Origin: CAWHOW01 sp050013795
Lineage (GTDB): Bacteria; Bacteroidota; Bacteroidia; Bacteroidales; CG2-30-32-10
Assembly (NCBI GenBank): GCA_050013795.1
Contig: JBEKEO010000154.1
Location: forward strand, 1-7,458
Length of the DNA: 7,458 bases
Direction: 5' to 3'
Shown here: positions 7,210 to 7,458 of the stretch, piece by piece
Layout: every line of letters starts with the position of its first letter
How positions within the stretch are numbered: position 1 is the first letter of the stretch
The notes under the pieces: model-generated
What the model was told of the DNA's origin: nothing
Database searches by the model: none
Seen by the model: the letters and a program-made list of their open reading frames with translations, nothing else
Position numbers and translations under genes: made by a program

Positions 7210-7458
7210 TTATTTTATTCGTATTATCTTTTGTTTAAACGATTCTTTATCTGTATTAACCTGCAGGAAATAAATTCCAACGGGCTGTCCTGAAATATCA
7301 ATGACCGATGATTGATTACCGATAACTGATGATTGATACACTTTTTCGCCAAGCAGGTTATATATTTCAACAGTTGATGGCTGATATTTACTATTTGCTA
7401 TTTGCACAATAAATTTACCTTCCGAAGGATTTGGTATTACATTTATACTTATGGCATG
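7210..7458 (-). CDS. C-terminal end of a T9SS-secreted protein (type A sorting domain), 5' truncated by the window
   Basis: The open frame runs from the window edge to a TAA at 7210-7212 and gives 82 residues, so the true gene starts outside the window. It can be read as a 65-residue ORF from a GTG at 7407, but the frame stays open for 17 more codons that supply the conserved opening of the sorting domain (VIPNPSEGKFIVQI). That shows the GTG is internal. After it come VEIYNLLGEKVYQ, IDISGQPVGIYFLQV and the basic end KQKIIRIK, the standard strand order of a type A sorting domain. The domain directs export by the type IX system and removal or anchoring at the cell surface. The cargo function cannot be told. 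Two segments of this domain are built from 7-nt repeat units in the DNA, giving the 7-residue repeat QSSVIGN/QSSVIDI. It lies 100 bp upstream of the 826-residue protein gene. Confidence 0.93.
   Translation of the reverse strand, partial: HAISINVIPNPSEGKFIVQIANSKYQPSTVEIYNLLGEKVYQSSVIGNQSSVIDISGQPVGIYFLQVNTDKESFKQKIIRIK
7294..7405 (-). repeat. 7-nt/21-nt degenerate repeats inside the sorting-domain coding sequence
   Basis: Two 21-nt units at 7315-7335 and 7294-7314 both begin CAATCATC and encode QSSVIGN and QSSVIDI. Each can be split into 7-mers resembling CATCAGT/CATCGGT. A second block at about 7364-7405 divides into 7-mers such as CAAATAG, CAAATAG, TAAATAT and encodes QIANSKYQPSTVEI. Both blocks fall at joins between conserved strands of the sorting domain and keep the frame because three 7-mers make seven codons. 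Confidence 0.6.

Noticed and set aside
7185..7212. Terminator after the truncated gene (TAAAAG/CTTTTA pairing near 7185-7211)
   Set aside because: The stem is six A/T-dominated pairs with a loop of about 16 nt, with no T-run after it, and it overlaps the next promoter's -33 element.
7210..7407. A complete 65-residue small protein starting at the GTG at 7407
   Set aside because: The frame is open to the window edge and the upstream codons encode the conserved VIPNPSEGKF start of the sorting domain, so this is the tail of a larger protein.

Overview
The window is an AT-rich stretch of a Bacteroidota chromosome (or contig), probably from a gliding or environmental lineage. Three things point there. 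Three of the four genes end in type IX secretion system (T9SS) type A C-terminal sorting domains. The two convincing promoters fit the Bacteroidota pattern TTG-N20-TAnnTTTG. No start codon has a clear Shine-Dalgarno sequence, as is usual in this phylum. No secretion machinery, tRNA, rRNA, transposase or CRISPR array is present.

All four genes lie on the minus strand, so transcription runs from right to left. First is the 3' end of a T9SS substrate (7210-7458, cut by the window edge). Next is an 826-residue exported protein with tail-fibre-like stalk repeats and a conserved C-terminal domain of unknown function (4629-7109). Then comes a 448-residue T9SS cargo protein (3127-4473), and last a 958-residue BNR/Asp-box beta-propeller T9SS cargo protein (61-2937). 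The gaps are 100, 155 and 189 bp. The genes at 7109 and 2937 each have their own good promoter, so this looks like a cluster of individually expressed surface proteins more than a tight operon.

The last two genes share a 186-residue C-terminal module (fibronectin-like domain plus sorting domain) that is 83% identical by hand count without gaps. At DNA level the identity is patchy, with a 54-nt exact match beside a stretch of about 75%. This fits duplication or domain exchange followed by local gene conversion.

The most unusual structure is a family of 7-nt/21-nt degenerate repeats. It fills most of the intergenic gap at 4496-4599, and a similar repeat type appears inside the coding sequence of the sorting domain at 7294-7405, where 21 nt encode a 7-residue repeat. 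No defence, biosynthetic or enzymatic system can be supported. The window is mainly cell-surface or secreted protein genes, with repeat biology in and between them.
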